DNA of 64,000 nucleotides from NCBI GenBank assembly GCA_965153455.1, contig OZ234503.1:8338157-8402156 (forward strand). Reading direction: 5' to 3'. Source of the stretch: Sphagnum compactum (taxonomy: Eukaryota; Bryophyta; Sphagnopsida; Sphagnales). Positions 25,550 to 37,700 of the stretch are shown one piece after another. Made by a program: the position numbers and the translations under genes. Below the pieces are notes generated by a model. It did not search any database. It was given only the letters and a program-made list of their open reading frames with translations, and had not been told where the DNA came from. Position 1 is the first letter of the stretch, and the number at the start of each line of letters is the position of its first letter.

Positions 25550-25975
25550 GAATGGTCATCTGTATTTTGCATAATGGTCATGTGGATATATGCATAATGG
25601 TCATGAAGATTTTGCAAAATAGTCATGTAAATAATCAGTCTTGGCACATGTATGGGTTATGTCATGTGAATTTTGCAGAATGCTCGTGTGGATTTGCAAA
25701 GTGGTCATGCAGATTTTATAGAATGCTCATCTGTATTTTACATAATGGTGATGTGGATCTGCATAATAGTCATCAAGATTTTGCAGAACAGTCATGTAAA
25801 TAATTGGTCTTGGAACATGTCTGTGAAATGTCATGTGAATTTGCGGAATGATCATGAATGTTATAGAATGGTCATCTGTATTTTTTTCATAATGGTCATG
25901 TGGATTCGCTTGAATGGTCTTGAAAATTTTGCAGAATAGTCGTGTAAATAATTCGTCTGCGCACATGTATGGACT
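25550..25975 (+). repeat. Two-level tandem repeat of AATGGTCATGTGGAT
   Basis: A small unit of about 24-27 bp (AATGGTCATNTGNAT-TTTGCAN) is nested in a larger unit that starts at about 25,550, 25,721 and 25,866. Each large unit begins GAATG(G/C)TCATCTGTATTTT and later has AGTCATGTAAATAATT(C)(A/G)GTCT. The large periods are about 171 and 145 bp, so units were lost or gained within it. A stray copy of the small unit occurs at about 27,650-27,710. Confidence 0.8.
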
Positions 25976-27130
25976 TATGTTCGGCAGACCCGACAAGACC
26001 CCTTTACATTCTGCGCTGTAAGGGGACGGAGAAAGAAAAGGCAGAAAAAAAAGGGGGGCCCAGTGAAAAATAAATACGGATTGTGTTGCGTGTAAGTGTA
26101 AAACAACAACAACAACGCAACACTTTGACAAGCGAAAAAACACAACACTTTGACAAAAGTGGGAAGCAGCCTATCCTTTGTTCGTACATAAAGTAGCCGA
26201 AACTTACTTACAACCTGGCAAACCACAAACACACTTACGAACACAACGGACTGACTGACGAGCAAACGCTTTATTTACACCTACGGTTTTTCCGAAAGCT
26301 CAGAAAACCGCAGACTTTTTTAGAACCATAAGAAGACAAATGCGAACAGGCAGGCCGGGCTCAAATGAGGTCCGCAATTGGCCTTCTCCCCCCCCTCGTG
26401 ATGAGAGTTCCCCTGAATTTTCAGTCCGTGCCAGGTTCCGACTGATTCCTGACAATATCGGAAGCTGAAAAAAGTTGGGTTGGACATATGCATGGGGAGT
26501 TTGTTTTTGTAATCGAGGTCTCTGTTTTTTTTATTTTGGGGGGGGGGGGGGTGGTGTGTTGTTGTTGGCTGCTGCACAGTTCTTTCTTAAACATATTTTT
26601 GTCCGTTTCTGGAACAAGTTTTCCATCACTCTCTCTCTCTCTCTTTCCTTGGACATCTCTGGTCAGGACGTGCGGGGAGTGAGTAAGCTGACAGATCTGG
26701 AAATTGTTTTTACGAACAGACAGACGGACAGACAGACGAACCCCAAAAATAAATAAAAACTTGTAGGGTGGTACTTAAACCCGGTTTTCACAAAGATTTG
26801 CTGCCAGTCTTTTTTACAGAAGCAAAGCTGCTCACGAAATCATATCAGACCCGAACTAAACTAAACCGAACCCAACCGAAACAGACTCTCTCTGCATTAA
26901 GTGCATGAGAAACAAAAACAAATGACATGAACCACATCAGTGTGAACATCACACCCTAACCCACCCAGTCTGAAAACATGGCCAAAAAATCTACGCTGAA
27001 AAAGGTCAGTGTAAACAGGGCAATTCTGTGCAATGCCCAAAATTGCTGCATAGATGTGATAGTCCCTCTCTCCCTCAAGGCACTACGCAGAGGTTCAAAC
27101 CAGTGTTGGATGGTTACATGGTTTGGTCGG
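25976..27130. other. Island of shifted base composition without a recognised gene
   Basis: Starting sharply at about 25,976 the sequence is visibly richer in G+C than its surroundings. It contains C/G homopolymers (G-run at about 26,538), a CT microsatellite at 26,629-26,645 and a GACAGACGGACAGACAGACG run at about 26,718. ORFs on both strands are short and unlike known proteins. It may be a promoter remnant or an inserted fragment. I cannot assign it. Confidence 0.45.
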
Positions 27131-27602
27131 TTAGAACTCTCGGTTTTGGTTTCGATTAATCAAAATTGAATCAAAATTGGGACTACGAAGCAGGACACAA
27201 TTCTGGAAATCTAGAACTGAAACTAGAATTGGAATTTTTATTATTTTTTAAAAAATTTGATTGGAACCATCCGCTAACTAACCGGAGATTAACCAACCGT
27301 TAACCATCGGTTCTGAACTAGGTTACAATGAAACCAACCCAGGTCTGATTTGCAAAACCAAACCAAAACCTGAATTAATTCTTTTCAAGAACCAAACCCA
27401 AAAACTGGACCCCAGATTTTAATTTTTTGTAGAGTTCCAATCAAAACCTGGAATTCTTGGCGTGTTTTGTAGAGTTCATAATAGAGGTTTGATCTCTATT
27501 TATGGCATGTGCTAGGGTGGTGCAGGCCATTGTGTCCGGTGACATGCCTATGAGGAATTTGGGCAAGCTTAAATTTTGGAATGGGCAGTGAAATGGGCAC
27601 AA

Positions 27603-27625
27603 GGGGGGGGGGGGGGGGGGGGGGG
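27603..27625 (+). repeat. Poly-G tract of 23 bases
   Basis: Twenty-three consecutive G residues interrupt AT-rich DNA. Such tracts can form G-quadruplexes. The exact length may be affected by sequencing or assembly. Confidence 0.85.
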
Positions 27626-28790
27626 CTTGTACCTTGGACCGTACATTATGTAATGGTTTTATGGGGAATTACACAATGGTCATGTGGGTGTACATAAGAG
27701 TCATAAGGTATACTGAGTACAGCCAATACTTGTCTCGACCTTTTCGGTTAAAATCAAGTGTGGGTGATGGGACTCAAAAGGCCATATGAAAACCATTCCA
27801 CCGAGTTCAGAGTCCCACACTTCAGTTGCACACACATGAGCTTTGGAGTCGGCTCCATGCATGACCATATAAATGTGGAGGTAGTGTGGTGGTCCTCCGT
27901 AGGATCAATTTTACCTAACATTCTTGCACATGGAATAACTTAAATCGAGTAAAATACTCGACCCTTGTTTACAATGAACACCATGCAACAAGAAGTAAAA
28001 CAATTGTCCCCACAATGCCCCCAATTCTCGCTCCCCTCGGACATGTGATTTGGGTGGCCTATTGATTGTATGAATTTTTTTTGTTCCTACATACAAGTGT
28101 TGGTGATTTTCTTTTTTGGCCTGGGCTAATACCCCTTCCTAAGAGGGTGGGCAGCTTCCAATTTTGGGCCCCACTGCCCATTGACAACAGCCCGTCCAGT
28201 CAAGATGCTAGATAGAGCCTCTGTTGTGTTTTTGTAACTTGCTACTCCGAAGTTTTTTAAGTATATTTTTTCAAACAATGGCCAGAAGCTTGCCTCAAGA
28301 AAAAAGGCTATGTAACTAAATTGGTAGGGCATGAGAATTCCAAAATGCAAAAATAGCAGCCTAATTAACAGCATTTTTGCCTTCAAATGCCCAATTCACT
28401 TATTTGTTTTCAATAGTACCCCAAATTTTTCTAAGGCAAAGAATAGCATGGATAAAGGATTGGCTTTCAATTTGGTGATATCAAATATTTGGCTAATTTT
28501 TCCAAATTATAATTATCAGAATTAATGAAATTTGCACTAGAAAACCACACATTACATTTCCAAAATTTCCCAAATTTATTTGTTTAAAAAGAGAGAAAAA
28601 AAATAAACTGCTTGGATACCCATCACAAACATAGGCATCAAATGAGAAGGGGCTGCTTATTGTGGGTGGGAGACCAGTTGGGACAGAAAAGCACGTACTA
28701 GGACCCACAAAAACAAATAATAATAATAATCAGTTGTACAGTATAAAGAGCCCCAAAATCAAAGCCAAGAAGAGTGCTCAAAGAGGTAGG

Positions 28791-28941
28791 ACCCGATGTA
28801 AGTGTAACATGAAAGTGAGAAGGGATTAGTGCTAATTAGACCCATCAAGTGCGACATGGAAGTAAGAATGGATGATTAGTACTAAATTAGATCCATCAAG
28901 TGCGACATGGGAGTAAGAATGGATGATTCGTGCTAATTAAT
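28791..28941 (+). repeat. Three-copy minisatellite, about 50 bp per unit
   Basis: Units begin at about 28,791, 28,840 and 28,891. The second and third share CATCAAGTGCGACATGG and AGTAAGAATGGATGATT almost exactly. The first is more diverged. There is no coding potential. Confidence 0.8.
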
Positions 28942-29084
28942 CCGTTGCAAGTTAATCCAAATTGTGAGAGGCCATAAACCTAGTTGAGGTGAACTAATTG
29001 AATGGTGGAAATTGTTGTGCCCATATTCAAGAGTTATTTACTTTATGATGATATGCCTCTTTGCTCAATGCTAAATAATAAATA

Positions 29085-29760
29085 TGTACCTAGGTATATT
29101 GCCAAATACTGCTGTTTTCTTTTGATTATTTAATTATTTAACCATTTTGTTCAAATCAATTATTCACAATTTGGTTTGTTCCTTGTTTGATTATTTCTTA
29201 CTATAAGGATCATTCCACCTCCCAAGAGAAACAATTCTAGCCCATGTAAGTGTCAAAGGACTTTGTTTGTCATGAAATTTTGAAAAAAACCATAAAACTT
29301 TGGACAAAGTCACTTGCTATTGGGAATGTGTAGGGGGACACATTGTGTACCTGGGGAACATGTTGAGAACACAGTGAGAACTCGGTGGGAACACATTGGG
29401 ATCCAACAAATCCTCCCCCCACTACCCTGCCCACCCAAGCCTCTTCTTTGCGTCTATTGGGTGCATGCTACAATTCCTCATTGGCGGAGCAGAATTTCTA
29501 TTGCCAATCATGTTCATGAATCATGGCCTATTTGGACTAGGCTAATGGCAAGGGCATGACATGAATTGTGAGGGCATAGTTTGTTATTAGTCAAACTCCA
29601 ATTGAGAAGAAGAATGAACTCTCTCTCTCCTTCAAGAAAATAGGTCTAGTGTGTTAAGAACTTAACTTCCTTATGATTAGTGCACTGGGTGCTGCTGCAC
29701 TTTGTTCACTGCATCTTTGGTTGACCTAATGCAAGATGATGGTGTGTGTGGGGTGTGTGA
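29085..29760 (+). repeat. Dispersed repeat family A, copy 2
   Basis: This is the same-orientation partner of 3,575-4,215, with the same landmarks in the same order, including TGTTAAGAACTTAACTTCC near 29,655. It is a little longer because of insertions after 29,110. A GA-rich stretch follows at 29,777-29,816. Confidence 0.75.
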
Positions 29761-30122
29761 AGAAGCTCTCTGAAACAGAGAGAGACACAGAGAGAGAGAG
29801 AGACAAAGAGAGAGACATGACCACCACTACAAACTGCACTGACATAAGATCTGCTCTGACACCCACTTCTTCTTTGTACCATATAAGTGCAGGAAAGGGC
29901 AAAGTGATTTTTCTACACCTGGTGGAAACAGAGCAGGCGTGACAGAGAAGATGGGAAGAAATGCAATGGGACAAGTGCAATGTTGTTGATGACAAGTGCA
30001 AAATTGTTGTTCATGACACCAAAATAGTACTACACTACATTCAATCAGTTTTTCACGTGTACCAAAAATAAATTTTTTTAATTTTTACAAGAAAATTGTT
30101 TGCATAATAAGTGCCCATCTAC

Positions 30123-30309
30123 TGGTGCTGGGCGGTTATCAGATGTTTAATACCCCTTCCATTCCTATGGTTTTGGGTTTTTTGAGCTCTATATTAGAAC
30201 CAGTTCTTTGATTTTTTGGGAACCACAGTTATATGTCTACAAAGAACCACCCTGAGAACCGGTGGTTATTCATTGGGTGCCATTTCTAACACCTAGCCGC
30301 CCAACTCTG
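30123..30309. mobile_element. Short hAT-type MITE, 187 bp
   Basis: The ends are imperfect inverted repeats: TGGTGCTGGGCGGTTA on the left and, read on the other strand, CAGAGTTGGGCGGCTA on the right. The GGGCGG core is typical of hAT termini. The element is flanked by CCATCTAC (30,115-30,122) and CTATCTAC (30,310-30,317), an 8-bp target-site duplication with one mismatch, the length expected for hAT. There is no coding sequence, so it would need a transposase from elsewhere. Confidence 0.65.
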
Positions 30310-30339
30310 CTATCTACAACAGTTTCTTACTTCCATGCC

Positions 30340-30540
30340 TATTTGAAGTAAAATGGTTTGTTTTAAAAATTTTGTGATGTAGCCAAAGTGGTGATCATCC
30401 ATCCGTCCATTAGAAGATATAGTCAAATTTGGCTACAAAGGAAATAAGGTAAAAAAATTTAAGCCTTCTTTAAATTTTTGGCTACCTACTGGAACCAAAT
30501 AAAGAAATTTGGTAATTTTTACTGTTATTTTTTTCAAAAT
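30340..30540 (+). repeat. Dispersed repeat family C, copy 2
   Basis: Partner of 9,970-10,190. It lies directly to the right of the MITE at 30,123-30,309, so the MITE may have inserted into or beside a copy of this repeat. Confidence 0.6.
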
Positions 30541-30848
30541 ATGGCAATTAAAAAGCTTTACTGTTTTCATTTTCTGTTTTTTTAATTTTGCCAGAAAAAA
30601 TACTGCTGTGCATGCACTTGTTGGTCGGTTTGGTGAAGAGAAGAAGGCCTTTATCTAAGGGATACATATTGCACTTTTCAGTTTTTGCCTTTGTTATCAG
30701 ATGGACTTCTTGAGGTGGAATAGGTCGCCTATTTTGCAGAATAGACTTCTATGGAACGAGAGGACCATTCCACCACAGAATATGTATCATCTTCAAAATG
30801 TCAACTAACCTTGTGCTGGGAAAAGCATGTTCCCTTGGCGTTCACCAA

Positions 30849-30946
30849 GTTCTTGGGCAGTGGCACTAGGGGTACTGCCCTTGTTCCCGTACTGTGAAAA
30901 AAAATGTTATTAGGCAATGGAACTTGGGCTACTGCCCTCGTTCCCA
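30849..30946 (+). repeat. Two-copy tandem repeat, period about 57 bp
   Basis: GTTCTTGGGCAGTGGCACTA is followed about 57 bp later by GTTATTAGGCAATGGAACTT, and both units continue GGG(G/C)TACTGCCCT(T/C)GTTCCC. I see no gene around it. Confidence 0.7.
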
Positions 30947-30999
30947 TTGCGCCCAAACCATAGGGACGAGGCATTCTTGTTGTTACGATCCCATCCCTA

Positions 31000-33480
31000 C
31001 ACGCGGTCATCATCTCTAAGCAGATGGATGAATGAAAAGAAATAAAGGGCAATTGGATGAGTGAAAGGAAAATAAGGGCACTTTCAATCGGGTGTGAGAT
31101 TTCCGATTATATGAACAAAGGGTGGGTGTTTCACAAAGTGAAACAGGGAGGGAGCGGGTGTTTGGATTTTCAATATGCGGATGAAAAGTTATGATGAGAA
31201 ACTTGCCCTCCAACTATGAGGTCTTTATGTTTGTTAAGAAGTATGTTATGCCTTCATTGCACACCCGCAAGACATTTTGTGTGCAACTTTATGTTTGTTT
31301 GTGGGTGTGAGTGAGATGTGACTTTGGGCAATCCTAATTCAAAGTCTCTTTTCTCACTATTATTAAAAAAAGTAGTCACCTTAACTTGCACAACTACCCT
31401 TATGTGGATCATTGCTCTTTTGGGTGGTGGTGGATGAATTTGGGATGAACTTACATCCAATTCCATCACGTGGGAGCATTGGATGGTTTTAAGATTTGCT
31501 TCATCCATTTATTATGGTAGATGGTACTGAGATTTGCTTCATTTACTAATTCATTGATTCTATCAAATGACTTGAAATTGGTTTTGAACACCCAAAAGGG
31601 TAATCAAGTTGAGTCCGATAAACTAATGAACTTTCAATGTCCAAAGTGGATGAAAGATGGCCAAAGAAAAAGAAGAAGAAGGAAATTGAAGGAGTCTGCC
31701 CCAGTTGCTTTCTCATCACAAACATTATAAAAGCATGAGCCAAAGACCCATAAGTAAAGAGTTGCTAAAGATGTAAAAGTATGAACCAAAGGGCGCGACC
31801 ATGTCATGAATAAATTATTCAATGGTCGAAAACATAAACCAGAAGTAACTCAGAACTGTCTGTGGGGTTTTCCCAAGTTTACCCCTTCCCCAAACCTTGG
31901 GGCCAGCCCCATTTCTTCTTCCCTGGAGTCCAGAGCATGGAAACTCAAAGGATGCAAACGACAAAGCACTCGGTCATGCACAGGAAGGGCACAACACACC
32001 CACCCTTCATGGGCAAAATAATTCATTGGGCAAGGGTCCAAGGATGGGAGCATTCCCGGAACTGGGAAAGGGGTCCCAGCACAAAGCTGAGCCATCATGA
32101 CTTTGGGGAACATCCATCCCCCTTTGCAAGGAAGGGGTCCTACACAGACTCCCAAATTTAGTCGACCCGATACCTTACAAACTGCAAGGTACCATTTTTT
32201 AAGGTACCTCATGCTTACGGTGCCATTCCTCAGGACACCGGCTCGATTCATGTGGCCATTCTTTATAATTAACAAAAAAATTAGGCCCTTTTTTAATGTT
32301 CTTCATAATACGTCAAGTTTTGGTTATTTGTCGTGTTGTCTGTGCGTACTTGCAGCAACAGAAGTCATAGAACTCGTACCATCAAGCTGCTGGTCGCGCG
32401 GATCTGGCAGACAGACAGAGCTTGTGTAAAATGGTGTCTTTGTGACATGTGGTTGGTGGGGGGGGGGGGGGGGGGGGTGGGGGTGGCGATCTTTTGACAA
32501 TAATGAGTAAGTAAGTGTTGGGGAAAAGAAAATTTGGGTGGTATTCCGAAAGATTACTTTGGTCTAGAACTCATTTTCGCAAAAGAAATTTTTTGCTTTT
32601 TTCCGTACGAAAAATAATGGAAAAGAAGCTTTTACTCCAAATCATCCGGCAGCACACAACATTCAAGTGGGCCCCTTCTCTCCCCCGCCTCCCCCACCCC
32701 ACCTTCCCCGTCTCCCCACCCACACAATGTGAGGAAAAAAACCATGTACAACCTGAGAAAAAAAAGAAGCTGGTCGTCATCAGGGCCAAAAATGAGAGAC
32801 CGGTCTCTTTACTAACCTACATTTGATTGTGCGACAAGTTAGGATGTGGGACAAAAAGGTATGCACTTATTCTGCTATACCAGCCCCCCTCCCCTCCCCC
32901 TCCTCCCCCCCCCCCAAAGTCTATTAGTTTGAATTGACATCAACAGCGGTGGTGGTGCGGGGTCCATCCAGTCGCACGCATGCTTTTTAAAACCTTATTA
33001 AAACCTCAAGTTGCTTGGACAAATGTGACTCCGGACACAATGATTTTTTAACCTATAGTTATGACCTCAAGTTGCTTCAACATATGTGGCTACCCCCACA
33101 CACACACACACACACACACACAAGTAGATGGTCGAATAAATAAATTGCTGGATAGTTTACGGTTTCAAGTTCCTTGATCGAATCTCTCCGTCCTATATGT
33201 TACAAAGTTAACCCAATCCCCTCCCACTCAAAAGAAACACACCCCCCCCCCCCTCCCCCCCACAAAACAAAAATTTAATCCCTTTCTCACATAAAGCCTT
33301 GAACCCCCCTCTCGACTCCACAACCTTCTCAAAGATTTTTAAACCCCTAAATTTCTTTTTAAACGGCTGGCTAAAAATAAGATTCCTTATTTCCTAAAAA
33401 CGGGGGTCGTCCAGTCCGATTCGTCCAGACAAACGAAGAAATTAATTAAATAGAAGAAGCTGGGCCGGGTCGATCCCGCG
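31000..33480. other. Intergenic region with homopolymers and microsatellites
   Basis: It holds a G20 tract (32,458-32,477), C-rich runs at about 32,880-32,915 and 33,240-33,260, and a CA microsatellite (33,096-33,122). A GC-richer stretch at 31,850-32,260 is open on both strands (141 codons on the minus strand), but the translation resembles no known family. No gene is called. Confidence 0.55.
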
Positions 33481-33499
33481 ACCGGTGGAAAAGAAACCG

Positions 33500-33720
33500 G
33501 GACTAGGTAGGTACCCTAGGCAGACTTTACTAGGTAGGTACCTATCTGAAGGCTTATCCTCGACAAATAGGTTACGTAGGTACCTACTTCCCTCCTAGAG
33601 TCTAGGGGAATCTACGTATCTAGTATAGCCTGCCTAGTTAGTAAGTCAGTCAGTCAGCCTAGTCAGTCATTCATAGATGCCTAAACATAGTAGGATACGT
33701 AGATACCTACGAAGTTGCCC
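33500..33720. promoter_or_regulatory. Cluster of GGTACC-centred palindromes upstream of the SUO-like gene
   Basis: ACTAGGTAGGTACC occurs at 33,502 and 33,529, ACGTAGGTACCTAC at 33,574, and TACGTAGATACCTACG near 33,698. The AGGTACCT cores are self-complementary, and ACCTACC resembles plant MYB AC-elements. The same word recurs in the H2B/exonuclease divergent region (43,884; 44,165). A regulatory role is inference, since the word also appears in repeat-like DNA elsewhere in the window. Confidence 0.35.
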
Positions 33721-33959
33721 TCCTGCCCGGAAACACTTGCCTTCTGCCCGCGGGCAGCGTCTCTCTCCTCTCGACTGCAAGCAGGCAGTAATGGTGCGGC
33801 CAGCACGAGGCGACGGTTTTCTGCGTACAGTACTAGTTCTCTTTCACACTGCCCAGCGCCGAGAGCTCCGGGGGGGGCGGTGGGGAGCGGGGTGGGCCGG
33901 CGATGGCGATCATCCGTTTCCGAATGTGTCTTTCTTCTTCACTCTAGAACAAGCTTCTA

Positions 33960-34771
33960 GAGAATACTCATAGTCCGAAAACTTGCGGAGGTCACAAGCT
34001 TTTTTTGTTCTTTTTTTTGTGGGTTGTCTCTCCGTTTTTTTCCCCTTTGTTTTTCTTCCGCTCCTATCTTCTCGACAGCAGCTAGTGCTCTTTTTTTTTG
34101 TGTGTAGCTGTGGATTCTCTCTGGTAGCAGCAAGCAGAGTAATAAGGTACTCGCGCGTCTGTCTGTGCAGCGGCCCGTTGTTTGGTGGCTTCGAAAGGAG
34201 AGAGAGAGAGAGAGTAGTCGGAAGGAGGTTGGTTTTTTTTTTGCTTCTTTTTTTGAGAGGATCTGAGATTTTGAGAAGTGTGTTTGTGTCTCTTATCTCT
34301 GTTCTGGCGGTCGTTTTGTTTTGCGGGGTTTGATGAGATCTAGTAGTTCAGTTTTGTTTGCTTGCTTGCCTGCGTCTGGGCTGGTCTCATCCCGTGGTTT
34401 TGAAGATGTGAGCGATTCTCTTGTTAAGTGGTGTGTTGAGTAGAAGAGTAGAAGAAGGGGGAGATGGATTGTGGAAGCTGTTAAGTTTGTGTTAGGAGGA
34501 CTAGTTTGTGATGGTGAAAGAACTGATTTGGGGATCTTGAGTGTCTTCCGCAACAGCAGCTGTGACTCTTAGTTGTGAGGAGATAATTTTGGACCAGGAA
34601 GATGGAGAAGAGAGGAGAAGAAGAACGAGTCTAGTCGCCAAGGAAGCGAAGCCAGAGGAGAGAGGGAGAGTTGCGTGGAGCTGCTGGGAAAGAGGGCCGC
34701 CTCTAGAGAGCGGGTGCGAGTTGTAAGAGAGAGTAGATAGGGTCAGAAGTTCAAGGGGGAAGTGAAATGAC
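33960..34771 (+). promoter_or_regulatory. Presumed leader/promoter region of the SUO-like gene
   Basis: The 800 bases before the start codon are T-rich, then GA-rich, with a GA microsatellite at 34,198-34,214 and AGAGGAGA words. Such pyrimidine/purine-rich leaders are common at plant housekeeping genes. Transcription start, TATA box and any leader intron could not be fixed. Confidence 0.45.
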
Positions 34772-37700
34772 ATGCATGGGCAGCAAAACGAGGAGAAGAG
34801 AAAGCAGCAGCAGCACATGTTGTCGTCCCCGCCTTCCCAACGCTCCTCTCCTCCTGGCAACAACACCAGCAGCTGCTCTGCCTACAAAGCGTGCTCCAAG
34901 GTTTAGACTCCCCACTCTCTTCTCCAAAGAGTTTCTTCTTGCCTGCCCTGCTGCTCCAAGGGCCTTGTAGTATGCAAGTCCTCCTTTGGACTACTGTCCT
35001 TGCGCTTGCTTCTAGCTTCCAGAACCAGATCTGCAGCTCCAGATCTGCTTCTTCCCTAGAGTTTCCTATGGAACCTGTATGTGTAGTGATGATAGTCTGA
35101 TGTGTTCCCACTCTTGGGTTTTGTTTTTGGTATATCTGTCGTTCTTGTTCTTCAGGCAAAATCTCTGAGTCATGTAGAATCATACAACAATGAAGAACAG
35201 GATTTGTCAGTTTGTATGGGGTTTGATGATTTTGGTGTGCCATGGTTTCTTTCTTTTCTTTTGGGGTGTGGTGATTTATTTTTTTTGGTTCATGGTGGTC
35301 TGTCTGCTGATGATGTTTTATGATTGTGCATGTTTCTGTGGCTAGGGAGATCGAACACTGCACATCGGGGATACAGCACTGTTCCAGGCAGGGAATGCTC
35401 CTCCCTTCATTGGAATACTGCGCAAAGTAAGTGTTGAGGAGGAGAAAGAGGATCAAGTGAAGTTGAGTGTCAATTGGCTGTATCGGCCAGCCGATGTGAA
35501 GCTTCCCAAAGGTGTGGTACTGGAGGCAGCACCGAACGAGATTTTCTACTCATTTCACAAGGATGATATATCGGCTGCCTCACTGTTGCATCCCTGTAAA
35601 GTTGCATTCCTGCGAAAGGGTGTTGAGCTCCCCTCTGGAGTGTCCTCTTTTGTTTGTCGCCGGGTTTACGATACCGCCAGCAAGTGTCTATGGTGGCTCA
35701 CAGATCGTGACTACACTGATGTAAGCCTCTTGCTGTCTTTCTTTCTTTGTCATATGGTCTATTGTGCCACCCACCCCTGTGCAAGCAGCAATAGAGGAAG
35801 GAGAGATCCATTGATCTGCAACAAAGAAGTGCTGCTCTTGTAGCTAATCTCTACTGATCATCAGGCACCTAAGTGTTTTGTCCTGAAGTGTTTTGTTACT
35901 ACTCTGTTTTGTTTTTGCGTTTCCTGCATTCTTTGAGTCTGTGAATCCAGTTGTAAACCCCATGTGGTGTTAACTGTCACCTTCTGCTTGTTTGGTGGAA
36001 GTGTTCGAAACGCTGAATTGCTCTATAGTATCATTCATAGAAAGCTGTAGCTCATGTGAGATCATGGCTGGTGGGTTCTCAGTTCTCACCTACTGCAGGA
36101 AAGACAGTAATGTTCTGAGTGTGATGAAGGTGATTGATGATAATCTGACACTTTGTGAGTGACTTTCGTAAGGTTATGACTGCCACCCATTTGTTGTGTT
36201 AGCTTCAAATTTGTTTGTTGTGGAGATCGCTCTGTGTTTCTGTAGATATATGATGTTTCTGAGTGTAATTGTGACTTGGATTGCAGGAGCATCAGGAGGT
36301 AGATCTTCTTTTGGATAGGACAAAGCTGGAGATGCAGGCAGCTTCTTCACAGTCAGGAGGCGCCTCACCGAGAGCTTTAACAGGACCTAATATTCCTTCT
36401 TCTCCACAACTGCAAGCGAGTGTGGAGGGTGTGCAGCAGAATGCTTTATACTCTTTGCCAGCAGCAGGCAAGGGAAAGAAGAGAGAGCGTGCTGATCAAA
36501 ATTCAGATCCTAGCAAGACAGAACATAATGTGAAGTTTGATGATCCTGATACGAGTACTCTGAAGCGTGAGCGAAGCATGAAGTATGATAAGCTTGCTAC
36601 CATTCTCGACAAGGATGGAGGCCTTTTGAACGTGGGTGTGGTTGAGCACCTAGTGCAGCTCATGCGAAATGATCTTCTACAGGATGGTGGCAGGAAGGTG
36701 GCTGATGTGGTTGCACACCGTACCATGCTAGCTGGGGTGATTGCTGCAACAGAGAATTCTGAATGCCTCAACCAGTTTGTGCACCTTGGAGGCCTACGCT
36801 CATTAGATGACTGGCTGCAAGAAGCTTACAAAGGCAAAATAGGAGGAGACGGTGGTAGTCTGAAAGAGGGTGACAAAGTAGTGGAGGATTTATTACTGGC
36901 TCTTCTCCGAGCTCTAGATAGATTGCCTGTGGACCTTAAGGCTTTGAAAACCTGTTATGTTGGTAAATCAGTGAATCACTTGCGGAGTCACAAAAACGTA
37001 GATATTCAGAAGAAGGCAAGGAAGTTAGTAGATGTCTGGAAGAAGCGAGTTGATGCCGAAATGAATGCATCCAGTGAAGCCAAGCCAGGTTCGGTAGGTC
37101 ATGGAATATCTTGGTCCTACAAGCAGTTGCCTACTGAACTTGGGCACCCTTTAACAAAGATAGGCTCTGGAGAGGTACTGGAAGTGGCAGTGAAAAGCTC
37201 TGGAGCCTTTGCAGGAAATGCAAAGGTGGCTGTGAATGGGGCAAACTCTGCAGCAGATGCTGCTGTCATCAAGCCTCTGAGTGTACCTCCAGTTAGTAGT
37301 AAAACTGCCTCTGTTCAGTCCCCAGATCTTCCAACTCTAAAAGACAGTAATTCTTCAAAATTGCCAGCTCTCAGTATCTCTCCCGATATGGTAACCAACC
37401 CAGTGAAAGAAGAGAAGAGCAGCAGTTCCAGTCATACTCCCAGCAATGGTCACTCGTGGGGAAGTGCAGCAGCTGGGAAGGGTGGTGGCAACATAGCATG
37501 GAAGGAGGATGTGAAGGCATCAGTGGCACTCTCTGTGAATGGTGGTAGCTCAAAGACTTCCAGTGCAGGGAGCCCACGTCTCCTGAATACCAAAGATCTT
37601 TCAGGAGCTGCTGTGTCAGTTGGTTCCAAGGAAGTTGGGGGTGGTGGGAAACCAATGGTCTGGAGCCGGAGTGCAAGTACCACCGAGAAGGCAGTTGTGT

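Noticed and set aside
27100-27420. GGTTAGAAC/GAACC-rich stretch with partly inverted halves
   Set aside because: It looks like a decayed MITE, but neither clear ends nor a target-site duplication could be found.
31850-32275. 141-codon minus-strand ORF
   Set aside because: The plus strand is open as well, the translation resembles no family, and no splice or promoter context supports it.
33470-33500. GGTCGATCCCGCGACC, similar to a tRNA T-arm or B-box
   Set aside because: No matching A-box, acceptor stem or anticodon arm around it; probably a short palindrome.
34743-35456. 237-codon minus-strand ORF over the SUO-like first exon and intron
   Set aside because: It overlaps the BAH exon on the opposite strand and has no domain of its own.
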